In this document: positions 26,172 to 32,581 of the stretch, in pieces
Layout of the letters: every line of letters starts with the position of its first letter
Position numbering within the stretch: position 1 is the stretch's first letter
Virus record (IMG/VR): IMGVR_UViG_3300025087_000196
Span: 1 to 38,686 of that record
Length of the DNA stretch: 38,686 bases
Source of the DNA: a virus
Direction: 5' to 3' (one strand)
Position numbers and translations under genes: made by a program
The notes under the pieces: generated by a model
Told to the model about the DNA's origin: nothing
Seen by the model: only the letters and a program-made list of their open reading frames with translations
Database searches by the model: none

Positions 26172-26604
26172 GAATCACCTCCCAGATTGCCCAGGATAGA
26201 GCACTCTCAAGTTTAAGTGCGGTTCCTGTTCTAAGGAAATCCCCTTTGTTTATTACCACCATTGTCTCATCCTTCCTAATTCTGATGTCAATTTTATATC
26301 CTTCTTGGAGTAGTTTTGGCACAGCATACTTAAATAAATTGTTAAGGTCTGTAGGTAGCTCCTTAAATCGCTTCCCGTCTGGTGCTCGCCAATATCCAGA
26401 AGCAACATAAAATTGAAACCCACACTCTTGCAATAGAGATATAAGTTGCTCCTGTGTTAGTTTATTAGTATTGTGAACCTCCTGACAATCAACTAACCAA
26501 ATCCAGTCTTCACATAAGGGGCATTGGACACGAATCCGAGAATCGTATAGATTACTCGCATCAAAAACACCCTTGCAATGAGGACAGATAACAATCTTCT
26601 TCAC
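26155..26604 (-). CDS. Paralogous early protein B with N-terminal zinc ribbon, 149 residues
   Basis: GTG start at 26604 with GGAGG eight bases upstream. Residues 8-35 form a zinc ribbon (CPHCKGVF ... CPLCEDW). From about 45 it carries NKLTQEQLISLLQECG, then DLNNLFKYAVPKLLQEG and ALSWAIWEVIHG, matching gene 25614. So the duplicated domain is fused here to a zinc module. Confidence 0.7.
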   Translation of the reverse strand: MKKIVICPHCKGVFDASNLYDSRIRVQCPLCEDWIWLVDCQEVHNTNKLTQEQLISLLQECGFQFYVASGYWRAPDGKRFKELPTDLNNLFKYAVPKLLQEGYKIDIRIRKDETMVVINKGDFLRTGTALKLESALSWAIWEVIHGNPI

Positions 26605-26805
26605 TTACTTCCCCTCCAGTCCATTCTCCTTGAGAAAATCCAGATAATTTTTGGTGTAAAATGTGAGCGCACATCTGCTATGATTCATGCTATTATCAAA
26701 ACTGTTACTCTTTACCCAATCTGCTACTTTCTGCATACCTGCTTTGTAGCCTGCATCAAAACCCTTCTCATATTCTGTTACTTGATGTGTTGATTCTATT
26801 GCCAT
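26605..26805 (-). CDS. Hypothetical protein, 66 residues
   Basis: The frame is open further upstream, but ATG 26805 has GGGAGGAGAAAG directly before it and is preferred. The product MAIESTHQVTEYEKGFDAGY continues with a helix containing KAGMQKVADWVKSNSF. Its stop is followed at once by the GTG of gene 26155. Confidence 0.6.
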   Translation of the reverse strand: MAIESTHQVTEYEKGFDAGYKAGMQKVADWVKSNSFDNSMNHSRCALTFYTKNYLDFLKENGLEGK

Positions 26806-26839
26806 CTTTCTCCTCCCTTTTACTGGCTCTTGACGAGGG

Positions 26840-27241
26840 CTAAATTCTCCTATGTTTTTCGGAATGATGTTTCTGACATAGCCATACAACTTCTAATGGT
26901 TTTGTATAATCCGGATGGTGAGCAGAGGAATTATTCTCACCGCACAATATACAAGGTTCTTTTTTTATTATTCCTTTAATTATCAATCGCTTAATCATTT
27001 GATGCGCTCTAACTCGCTCTTTATATTGTCGCTGGTATTCTCTATAATGTCTCTTCCCATTTTCACTATGTAGCCATCGCTTACTTTTTTCTATGCGCTC
27101 AGGTCTTTTATCTCTTTTACGCCAATATTCTCTTATACAAGCCTTGCAAGTATATCCGTAGCCCAATGGCTTAGTTCTATTTCTACCGAACTCTTCTAAT
27201 GGTTTTTCTTGTTGGCATTTATTACACCATCTTGTATTCAT
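26840..27241 (-). CDS. HNH endonuclease, 133 residues, probably leaderless
   Basis: The N-terminus has a CX2C...CX2C finger (CNKC, CKAC), a basic middle (KRDKRPERIEKSKRW) and the HNH core CILCGENNSSAHHPDYTKPL, then VVWLCQKHHSEKH. A -10 box lies exactly six bases before the ATG and no Shine-Dalgarno site is present. The gene follows the structured RNA region at 27281-27757. Probably a free-standing mobile nuclease. Its target may be near its own insertion site. Confidence 0.8.
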   Translation of the reverse strand: MNTRWCNKCQQEKPLEEFGRNRTKPLGYGYTCKACIREYWRKRDKRPERIEKSKRWLHSENGKRHYREYQRQYKERVRAHQMIKRLIIKGIIKKEPCILCGENNSSAHHPDYTKPLEVVWLCQKHHSEKHRRI

Positions 27242-27247
27242 ACTAAT

Positions 27248-27276
27248 AAGATAACACTTTTTAGCCTTTTAGTCAA
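27248..27276 (-). promoter_or_regulatory. Promoter for the HNH gene
   Basis: On the minus strand TTGACT (27276-27271) and TATCTT (27253-27248) are 17 bases apart, and the ATG at 27241 starts six bases after the -10 box, so the predicted transcript begins at or next to the start codon. Confidence 0.7.
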
Positions 27277-27280
27277 TACC

Positions 27281-27757
27281 CTAGCCTTATGGAAAGAGGC
27301 TCAAAGGAGGGCTGGCTTAACTTGTTTCCTCAGACCTATATTGGTCTTTTGGAACGCACACCCTCCGTGCTTGCGTGTATATGCTAAGCATACTAAACAC
27401 CCTCGCCTTGAGCTTGCCTGAGATTACTGATTGCCAAGCAGAAGCACAGCACTATCAGTTTTAGCTCAGGACTTCTCCTGCCAGCTTGATGACCTTTAGG
27501 ATGCCTCCACGCTTGTCTCTCCTAAGCCCTAATCTCACGACTTCGGGTGGCTGGCTTGTCCTCTGCCTACCGCCTTCTTTCTGTTACATCCTCACTCGGT
27601 CTTGCGTTGTAACTAACGCTTTCGGCTTTGGGCAACTTGCTGGTTCTGAGGCTAGTCCCTTGCAATCAGGCATTCAGTTGCCCATCCCTCTCTCGGATAA
27701 ACCTCCAAAGGGGTGTATTTCTTCCAGAATATCCAGCAAGTTATTCTATTGTTAATG
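27281..27757 (-). ncRNA. Candidate large structured RNA, about 460-480 nt
   Basis: No minus-strand ORF fits this stretch between the annealing protein and HNH genes. Perfect complementary segments abound on the minus strand: AACUUGCUGG (27742-27733) with CCAGCAAGUU (27643-27634); GGGCAAC (27683-27677) with GUUGCCC (27636-27630), which crosses the first as a pseudoknot; CUAGCCU (27655-27649) with AGGCUAG (27287-27281), joining the ends; a GCGUU-AACGC hairpin (27619-27604) whose loop can pair with GUAAC at 27587-27583; GCCAGC (27555-27550) with GCUGGC (27485-27480); UUAGGA with UCCUAA; ACUGAU with AUCAGU; GCUCAA (27413-27408) with UUGAGC (27304-27299), backed by GAGGG/CCCUC; and an AGACC/GGUCU hairpin. 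Class unknown; size and pseudoknots recall GOLLD or ROOL RNAs of phages. Confidence 0.65.
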
Positions 27758-27759
27758 AC

Positions 27760-28722
27760 CTATTCTTTGGCGGAAGCTATTTGTATGTATGCTTCCGCCG
27801 GCGTAACCGCTAATCCATTCCAGTCCGAGATATTTAATTCCTTCCACTGCTCGGCATAACTCAGACCAAAATCATCTCTTAAAGCATGGGCTAGTTGCTC
27901 AATCGTTTTGAGTGACTTAGTGTCTCTCTTGCCCTTCTTAACTTTATCAGGTGGTTTCCCCTCAGTCTTCTCTTCCGTAGGGCTTGCCGTTGACTTGGCG
28001 GGCTGTGATGCAGGTTCGGGAGTCTCATCAGGTTCATTGCACCATTCTTTAGTACCTTCTACGGGATGGGCGTAATTCTTCATCCGCCCACTCTTAAAGA
28101 AATTAACATCATGGACAGGGCAATAATGCGAAGACTTATCTACTGTCCTTCTTTCCTTAACCATTTCACTGACAGTCCCCTCCGTCATTTCTTCCGCCGG
28201 CGTGGGTCTATAACCAGCCAAGACCACTACCCACGCCAGTCTATTTCTGAAGGCTTTTGCCCCTGCCCTGGTCTGTGCCATAGAAGCTAACTGAAACCAG
28301 GGTACAATATCATCGCCGACTTTGAATCTCTTGCGGTTATCGCCTTCGCCTTGCCACTCATACTTAGGACGGGTATTCCAGTGTTCCTCATCCCGCATAC
28401 AGTAGGCTTCCGCTCCCCCCACATAAAGGCCGGTTCTCATATCAATCAGGTCGGCATGAGCTTTAGCACCTTTTACGCCGTCAACTTCAACTGGCACAGC
28501 ATCGCCTGTCCTTACTGTGTAGTGATAGAATTGCCCTAGAAGCTGTAGGTCTTCAAATTCTAGGTATTGCTCGCCGTTCATAATGACTGGTTTCTTTTTC
28601 TTTGAAACCACATCGGCTAATGCCCTAGCTGCTATCCTGGCTTCCTCCAAGATAACATCTGGTGGCAAGATAATTCCTACTTGCCCTTGTTGTGTTACTG
28701 TTACTCTTTGTTCTGTGGTCAT
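27760..28722 (-). CDS. Probable single-strand annealing / recombination protein
   Basis: 320 residues with AAAGGAG upstream. The central motif WFQLASMAQTRAGAKAFRNR, then LAWVVVLAGYRPTPAEEM, resembles the Erf/Rad52-like annealing proteins of phages. A zinc-like segment (HYCPVHDVNF ... EWCNEP) follows, then a Pro/Lys/Glu-rich linker (about 230-265) and a C-terminal helical domain. It would pair complementary strands during recombination-dependent replication, with the VRR-NUC nucleases as partners. The gene end carries a 9-bp inverted repeat (27769-27777 with 27791-27799). Family assignment is moderate. Confidence 0.55.
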   Translation of the reverse strand: MTTEQRVTVTQQGQVGIILPPDVILEEARIAARALADVVSKKKKPVIMNGEQYLEFEDLQLLGQFYHYTVRTGDAVPVEVDGVKGAKAHADLIDMRTGLYVGGAEAYCMRDEEHWNTRPKYEWQGEGDNRKRFKVGDDIVPWFQLASMAQTRAGAKAFRNRLAWVVVLAGYRPTPAEEMTEGTVSEMVKERRTVDKSSHYCPVHDVNFFKSGRMKNYAHPVEGTKEWCNEPDETPEPASQPAKSTASPTEEKTEGKPPDKVKKGKRDTKSLKTIEQLAHALRDDFGLSYAEQWKELNISDWNGLAVTPAEAYIQIASAKE

Positions 28723-28746
28723 CTTTTACTTCTCCTTTATTTATTC

Positions 28747-28825
28747 GGCTTGCTGGAATTACCATCCCGTTTATTGCTCTTAGACTTTCAGGCTCCTGCA
28801 ACTAGCCCTTTCATTCCAGCAAGCC
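28747..28825 (-). promoter_or_regulatory. Structured 5' leader of the annealing protein gene
   Basis: GGCTTGCTGGAAT (28747-28759) is the exact complement of ATTCCAGCAAGCC (28813-28825), so the minus-strand mRNA forms a 13-bp stem 25 bases before the ATG, enclosing about 53 nt with CAGG-AG-CCUG and UUGC/GCAA pairings. The ribosome site follows the stem. Possible translational operator or riboswitch; class not recognised. Confidence 0.6.
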
Positions 28826-28835
28826 AATCCCAGCC

Positions 28836-29018
28836 TTACTCCTTCTTTAAGGCGTTGGGTTCATCCTTTAAGAAAAATGCCGTTTTTGTTAAATCGGAAA
28901 TTGAGAAATTGAACTTTTTAGAAGAAAATGTCCAGGTATCTTCACCATCATACTCAACAGTAACCTCAATTCCTGCTTCTTCCGCTTTATGGTCAGCGCC
29001 GATAAGAATTACTTTCAT
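28836..29018 (-). CDS. Hypothetical protein, 60 residues
   Basis: The product MKVILIGADHKAEEAGIEVT continues with a small alpha/beta pattern (FNFSISDLTKTAFFLKDE). It overlaps the preceding stop by four bases. No motif recognised. Confidence 0.6.
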   Translation of the reverse strand: MKVILIGADHKAEEAGIEVTVEYDGEDTWTFSSKKFNFSISDLTKTAFFLKDEPNALKKE

Positions 29019-29251
29019 CTTTTTCCTCCTTCTAAAATTCCCTGTATTTGCTTCCTGGTGTATTTCCGCTTGGGCTTCTGGTTCAATTCCTTCATCAAGC
29101 AGTCATAGCAGAGGTCTTCCTTACCTATATCCGGGTTCGGCTTGACCTCTACGAAAATCTTGAAGCCATTAGCCTCTATGACAAGCGGTTCAGTCACCAT
29201 ATTGCGACTGAGTGGTTTGTTGCAGGTATCACAAAAAGTTTTCTTACTCAT
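29015..29251 (-). CDS. Zinc-binding protein, 78 residues
   Basis: Two Cys pairs, CDTCNKPLS near the start and CYDC near 52-55, frame a small treble-clef-like domain. The basic end RKYTRKQIQGILEGGKR may bind nucleic acid. It overlaps neighbours by a few bases on each side. Confidence 0.65.
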   Translation of the reverse strand: MSKKTFCDTCNKPLSRNMVTEPLVIEANGFKIFVEVKPNPDIGKEDLCYDCLMKELNQKPKRKYTRKQIQGILEGGKR

Positions 29252-29456
29252 TTAACCTTTCCCTCCCTCCGATGTAAGGATGATTCTCTGGTTTAACCCA
29301 TTCCTTACAGCGAGGACACCACTTTGCTGTGCCATAGCCTTCAGGTGGGTAAATCATCTTAACTTCATATTGGAATCTACCATTCAAAGCCTCATCCCGA
29401 TTAGAGGCATATTTCAATCCAGCCTTGTGGCACTTCGGGCAATAATCAATTTTCAT
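29244..29456 (-). CDS. Zinc ribbon protein, 70 residues
   Basis: CPKCHKAGLKY and WCPRCKEWVKP form a zinc ribbon separated by about 40 residues. It overlaps the next gene by eight bases. Function unknown. Confidence 0.65.
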   Translation of the reverse strand: MKIDYCPKCHKAGLKYASNRDEALNGRFQYEVKMIYPPEGYGTAKWCPRCKEWVKPENHPYIGGRERLNE

Positions 29457-29482
29457 CTAGCCTACTCCCTTAATTCTTTTCT

Positions 29483-29914
29483 CTACTTCTCAGGTGTATG
29501 GTCTTTGCTCAGAAGTTCATTCTCAAACTCGGTGATAGCTTCAGCAATGGCAAGCGCCTTATGGAGTAAACTACCTGAGAATGATTCCAAAGCGAGACTC
29601 GCTATCTTGACTGCGTTCGTGGTATAAGGGCTATAAGTCTCATCTACCGACGGGTTTCTTTCTTGTAGCTTTTCCGTCAAATTTTTAATTTCTTGTTCCA
29701 CGTTTTTATCCTCCAATCTAAATTCCCAATAACGGGTTATAGGGTGTAAGTGGGCACAACCACTTCTTTTGTCTGCCAACTTTTGTTCCACAGTCTTAAA
29801 TGTTTTGGTAAATTGAAGACTCCATTCTTTAGGATAGTAATTATCATTTCGGTATCCTATGAGGTAAAAGGTTTCTCCCTCTTTGAGGGGCACTAAGTTT
29901 GACTGTATATTCAC
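29483..29914 (-). CDS. Hypothetical protein, 143 residues
   Basis: The frame is open to an ATG at 29983, but that would overlap the upstream gene by 62 bases. GTG 29914 is preferred: it lies seven bases after the upstream stop and behind GGAAAGGAT. The product opens MNIQSNLVPLKEGETFYLIG and ends with a helix (SLLHKALAIAEAITEFENEL). No motif recognised. Confidence 0.6.
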   Translation of the reverse strand: MNIQSNLVPLKEGETFYLIGYRNDNYYPKEWSLQFTKTFKTVEQKLADKRSGCAHLHPITRYWEFRLEDKNVEQEIKNLTEKLQERNPSVDETYSPYTTNAVKIASLALESFSGSLLHKALAIAEAITEFENELLSKDHTPEK

Positions 29915-29921
29915 CGCAAGT

Positions 29922-30080
29922 TTATCCTTTCCCTTGTATTCTGGCTTCCAATTCCGGGTCCAAGATATTCTTAGACGGCTCAAAAGGCATCCCTTTTTGC
30001 CAGTGAAGCATCTGTAGAACTAGAGCCTCAGCTTTGTCTCTTTCCTCTGCCAGCTTTTTGAGTTCATTTAGATTTGACAT
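29922..30080 (-). CDS. Hypothetical helical protein, 52 residues
   Basis: ATG 30080 has AGAGGGGG upstream and is preferred over a start 27 bases earlier. The product MSNLNELKKLAEERDKAEAL continues as a helix with PFEPSKNILDPELEARIQG at the end. It overlaps the upstream gene by 17 bases. Confidence 0.6.
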   Translation of the reverse strand: MSNLNELKKLAEERDKAEALVLQMLHWQKGMPFEPSKNILDPELEARIQGKG

Positions 30081-30267
30081 TAGATACCCCCTCTCTAGTA
30101 TATCCAAGTCGCTCCAGCTTTAACAGTTGAGACTTGGCTACTCTAAAGCACAAGTCCGAATCATCAATCTCGCAACATGAGCCACTACCTTTGCCGAAGA
30201 AGTCCTCATGCAATCTAAAGAACTCTTCCTTATTAAGCATCGCCTCTTTGTCTTCTGTGGGTTTCAT
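30064..30267 (-). CDS. Hypothetical protein, 67 residues
   Basis: ATG 30267 overlaps the preceding stop (ATGA) and has AGGGGAG upstream, so the longer frame from 30288 is not needed. The product includes NKEEFFRLHEDFFGKGSGSC and SQLLKLERLGYTREG. No motif recognised. Confidence 0.6.
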   Translation of the reverse strand: MKPTEDKEAMLNKEEFFRLHEDFFGKGSGSCCEIDDSDLCFRVAKSQLLKLERLGYTREGVSNVKSK

Positions 30268-30500
30268 TTCTCCCCTTTCGCTATCCAATAGATTTCTGTG
30301 GCTAATCTTAATGCCATGTCACGGATTAACTCACTACCGTCACTGTCTTTTTTGGGGCGCCAGTACATCAATGTATCTCTAATCAGCCCTATCCTCCTGG
30401 TAGCCTCTAGTTCGGCTTCGCTCACTACAGGTAGCGTTTTCTGCCTCTTTACACGCCTTCTATTAAAGTTATATTCTTCCAATGCTGTCATTCTGCCCAT
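30264..30500 (-). CDS. Hypothetical basic protein, 78 residues
   Basis: The N-terminus ALEEYNFNRRRVKRQKTLP is very basic, followed by helices (EAELEATRRIGLIRDTLMYW; LIRDMALRLATEIYWIAKG). It may bind nucleic acid. Second gene of the leftward operon. Confidence 0.6.
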   Translation of the reverse strand: MGRMTALEEYNFNRRRVKRQKTLPVVSEAELEATRRIGLIRDTLMYWRPKKDSDGSELIRDMALRLATEIYWIAKGEK

Positions 30501-30506
30501 ATCCCT

Positions 30507-30854
30507 TTACCCTCCGTGTTCCTCAGAGCAATCACGCCCCATAGCCTCTTTGTAGTTGGATTTGTGGGCTTGGCAGACAGGGCAGATTTCAGGAGACACT
30601 TCCTTTACATTCACCCAGACAAACTCTTTGCCATCAAACATCTCTTCGTGAATGTCGGTTAGTGTAGAGATTATCCCAAGCCCCGCAGGATATGTTAGCA
30701 GATAGGACTTACCGAAGGAGTCATAGTAGACTGTGGGCATACTCCTGATTACATACCCGCCTGCTTTGAGTTCGCCTACTATTTCATACTTGCGGGCTTC
30801 CCCGAAGAAACCATCTGCATACCCTACCTTTATGATATTAGTTTCAGTTGCCAT
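30507..30854 (-). CDS. First gene of leftward early operon, 115 residues
   Basis: ATG 30854 with GGGAGGTGAAAC upstream. The product has a beta-rich first part (YEIVGELKAGGYVIRSMPTV) and a C-terminal Cys pair (CPVCQAHKSN). Being nearest the strong promoter, it is probably made first and most, as for early host-takeover proteins. Function unknown. Confidence 0.65.
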   Translation of the reverse strand: MATETNIIKVGYADGFFGEARKYEIVGELKAGGYVIRSMPTVYYDSFGKSYLLTYPAGLGIISTLTDIHEEMFDGKEFVWVNVKEVSPEICPVCQAHKSNYKEAMGRDCSEEHGG

Positions 30855-30923
30855 GTTTCACCTCCCTTCCATTACCCTGACAGACGGCGGGTAGATTGCT
30901 TTATTCCTTCTTAGGTAATTAAG

Positions 30924-30952
30924 AGTATAAACTATTTTTCTGAACTTGTCAA
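30924..30952 (-). promoter_or_regulatory. Strong sigma-70-type promoter of the leftward early operon
   Basis: On the minus strand TTGACA (30952-30947) and TATACT (30929-30924) are 17 bases apart. This near-consensus promoter drives the block from 30854 to 23563. The leader is about 63 nt and has a good ribosome site. Confidence 0.85.
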
Positions 30953-30982
30953 TACCCCACGCAATTATTTTTTACAAAGTGC

Positions 30983-31014
30983 TTGACAGGAGTAGATAAT
31001 TATGATAGTCTATC
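30983..31014 (+). promoter_or_regulatory. Rightward promoter with overlapping palindrome
   Basis: TTGACA (30983-30988) and TAGTCT (31006-31011) are 17 bases apart. GATAG-T-CTATC (31004-31014) is a palindrome over the -10 box, a likely operator. The TTG that opens the frame at 30983 is this -35 box and not a start codon. Confidence 0.65.
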
Positions 31015-31030
31015 TTATGGGAGGTCTGAA

Positions 31031-31204
31031 ATGCCGAAGATAGAAATTGAACAAAAGAGACCATTAGACGCTACGCCGGAGCGAGCTTTATCCATGTTCC
31101 GCGCTGGTGTCAAGCAAGTGGAAATTGCTAAACTCTGGGGGATACATCCTAGCAGAGTATCTAAGCTAATAGCTAAAGCTGTCCGAAAAGGGAGGACAAG
31201 TTAA
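31031..31204 (+). CDS. Small helix-turn-helix regulator, 57 residues
   Basis: ATG 31031 with GGGAGG upstream is the start. Residues 20-52 (MFRAGVKQVEIAKLWGIHPS, then RVSKLIAKAV) form a helix-turn-helix. First gene of the rightward block and next to the divergent promoters, so it probably controls them by binding the palindrome at 31004-31014. This is inference. Confidence 0.75.
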   Translation: MPKIEIEQKRPLDATPERALSMFRAGVKQVEIAKLWGIHPSRVSKLIAKAVRKGRTS

Positions 31205-31205
31205 G

Positions 31206-31622
31206 TTGATGACAACAGCTACAGAGCAGGTATTTATTGATAAAATGCAGGCAGAAGGTTGGGAATTATTTCATTACGGCATGCCAGACTTTGTTTGCCG
31301 CAAAGATGAGGATATTATATTCGTAGAGGTTAAAACTTCCGTAACCGAGCGACTTTTACCTACACAAATAAAAACTTTAGAGATATTCCAAAAAATAAAA
31401 CCATGCTTTGTCTGGAGTCCTAAAACAGCTACACTTATACCGGTTAGCGAATATCTAAACACCTTAAAGCCTGTTAATGACCATTATAAACGCACTCGCC
31501 AAGTCACCCCAAAATTGATAAAACTAATGGTAAAGAACGGTCATTCTATAAAGGAAATTGCTACATATTTTGGTACATCTAAAGAAACAATCTATAGAAG
31601 ACTTAAACCAAGTCAACAGTAG
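31206..31622 (+). CDS. VRR-NUC-like nuclease fused to a helix-turn-helix
   Basis: 137-138 residues; TTG 31206 and ATG 31209 are both possible, with GGAGG upstream. The first half has nuclease motifs (numbered from the ATG): Asp27 in YGMPDFVC and Glu40-x-Lys42 in IIFVEVKTS. The second half, KLIKLMVKNGHSIKEIATYF, then GTSKETIYRRLK, is a helix-turn-helix. The fusion suggests a nuclease directed to DNA sites. It shares PDF...VEVK and YxWSP-like features with the gene at 36374. Confidence 0.75.
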   Translation: MMTTATEQVFIDKMQAEGWELFHYGMPDFVCRKDEDIIFVEVKTSVTERLLPTQIKTLEIFQKIKPCFVWSPKTATLIPVSEYLNTLKPVNDHYKRTRQVTPKLIKLMVKNGHSIKEIATYFGTSKETIYRRLKPSQQ

Positions 31623-31653
31623 CCTACGCCATTAACGGCAGGAAAGCGAATAA

Positions 31654-31938
31654 ATGAAACCATATAAAGAACTAATGCGAACGGCGTGGTTAGCATGGGG
31701 TACTCAATCACAATTAGATATGGTTATTGAGGAATGCGCCGAACTCATTGATGCTATCCAAAAATGGCGCAGACACCGAATCGGTGTAAGTAAAGTTTTA
31801 GAAGAAGCTGTTGATGTTGAATTGTGCTTAGAACAATTAAAGCTGATGTTGGATGAACCTGCGCTCTATGAACAGGTTAGACAAGAAAAATTGGGAAGGT
31901 TAGCAACATTACTTGACGGGAAAGCAAAGGAGGAATAA
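31654..31938 (+). CDS. MazG-like nucleotide pyrophosphohydrolase
   Basis: 94 residues, all helical. The metal-binding pattern EECAELIDAIQKW, then EEAVDVELCLEQ, matches the EExxE...ExxD motif of MazG/dUTPase-like all-alpha NTP pyrophosphatases. Such phage enzymes clean or shift nucleotide pools, or lower alarmone levels, during infection. Confidence 0.8.
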   Translation: MKPYKELMRTAWLAWGTQSQLDMVIEECAELIDAIQKWRRHRIGVSKVLEEAVDVELCLEQLKLMLDEPALYEQVRQEKLGRLATLLDGKAKEE

Positions 31939-31940
31939 AG

Positions 31941-32114
31941 ATGGGACTAATAGAAACGTCACGCCCGAATATGACAGATGAACAAATCTGGCAAGGAATA
32001 GTGAGAGACTGCCGAAACAGATTCCAGAAAACAATCAATTGCGGTAGTGCTCTGCGCAGAAAGGCGATTCTTGCAATGGATATGAGGCTAAAAGCAAAGG
32101 GGGGAAGTGAATAA
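31941..32114 (+). CDS. Hypothetical protein, 57 residues
   Basis: ATG 31941 with AAAGGAGG upstream. The product has a helical pattern (MTDEQIWQGIVRDCRNRFQK, ALRRKAILAMDMRLKAKGG). Its stop overlaps the methyltransferase remnant. Function unknown. Confidence 0.6.
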   Translation: MGLIETSRPNMTDEQIWQGIVRDCRNRFQKTINCGSALRRKAILAMDMRLKAKGGSE

Positions 32115-32233
32115 TTCAGATAAGATAATTCTTGACCTCTGCGGTGGAACTGGGGCTTGGAGTAAGCCTTATAAAGAGGCGGGCTATCACTCCACCGGGA
32201 TTTGCCAGAGCATTTTATGAGGCTAATAAATAG
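32107..32233 (+). pseudogene. Internal-deletion remnant of a DNA cytosine methyltransferase
   Basis: From GTG 32107 the frame reads NNSDKIILDLCGGTGAWSKP, then YKEAGY, the SAM-binding motif I and N-terminus of a family of phage cytosine methyltransferases. At about 32188 the match jumps, in another frame (32189-32233), to TPPGFARAFYEANK and a stop, the usual C-terminus of the same family. The whole catalytic middle is missing. In the first frame translation ends at 32218-32220 after 37 residues. Confidence 0.7.
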
Positions 32234-32278
32234 TGAAAAGAGAGTGCCCGCTAAGGATTTGTGACGGAAGGAGGAGCC

Positions 32279-32581
32279 GTGCTTAGTTGTTCGGAATGTA
32301 AAGAACATTTATACCCCGAGGACCCGACTATCCGAACGCCTCGCTGGATAAATGGTAAGATGATACGTTATGCTTCACCTTCTAATTGTGAAATATGTAA
32401 CAAGCCAACTTATTATAGAGAGCTTGAGAAAGAAGAAAAACCTCAATCACAAGAGGTCATACACCGGCACAGCGACATGAGCAAGGAAGAGTTCAGACGG
32501 TTGGATGAGAACACCCGGAGCATCAAGTACCTGCTCGGCAAGATTGAAGAGCTAGAGAAGCGGAAGCACGGTACGTATTAA
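32279..32581 (+). CDS. Zinc ribbon plus helix protein, 100 residues
   Basis: GTG 32279 is preferred because AAGGAGG lies just upstream; the frame is open from 32261. CSECKEHLYPED and CEICNKPTYY form a zinc ribbon, and the C-terminal half is a charged coiled coil (RLDENTRSIKYLLGKIEELE). Its stop overlaps the convergent ATPase gene by four bases. Confidence 0.65.
   Translation: MLSCSECKEHLYPEDPTIRTPRWINGKMIRYASPSNCEICNKPTYYRELEKEEKPQSQEVIHRHSDMSKEEFRRLDENTRSIKYLLGKIEELEKRKHGTY

Noticed and set aside
27281-27757. IscB/HEARO omega RNA paired with the HNH gene
   Set aside because: The neighbouring HNH protein is only 133 residues and has no RuvC domain or IscB layout.
27281-27757. RNase P RNA, because of phrases such as GCAAGACC and ACAGAAA
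   Set aside because: The order and the P4-forming conserved regions do not match; the similarity is limited to short words.
30983-31030. N-terminal extension of the small HTH protein from TTG 30983
   Set aside because: The TTG is the -35 box of a 17-bp-spaced promoter, and ATG 31031 has a proper GGGAGG site.
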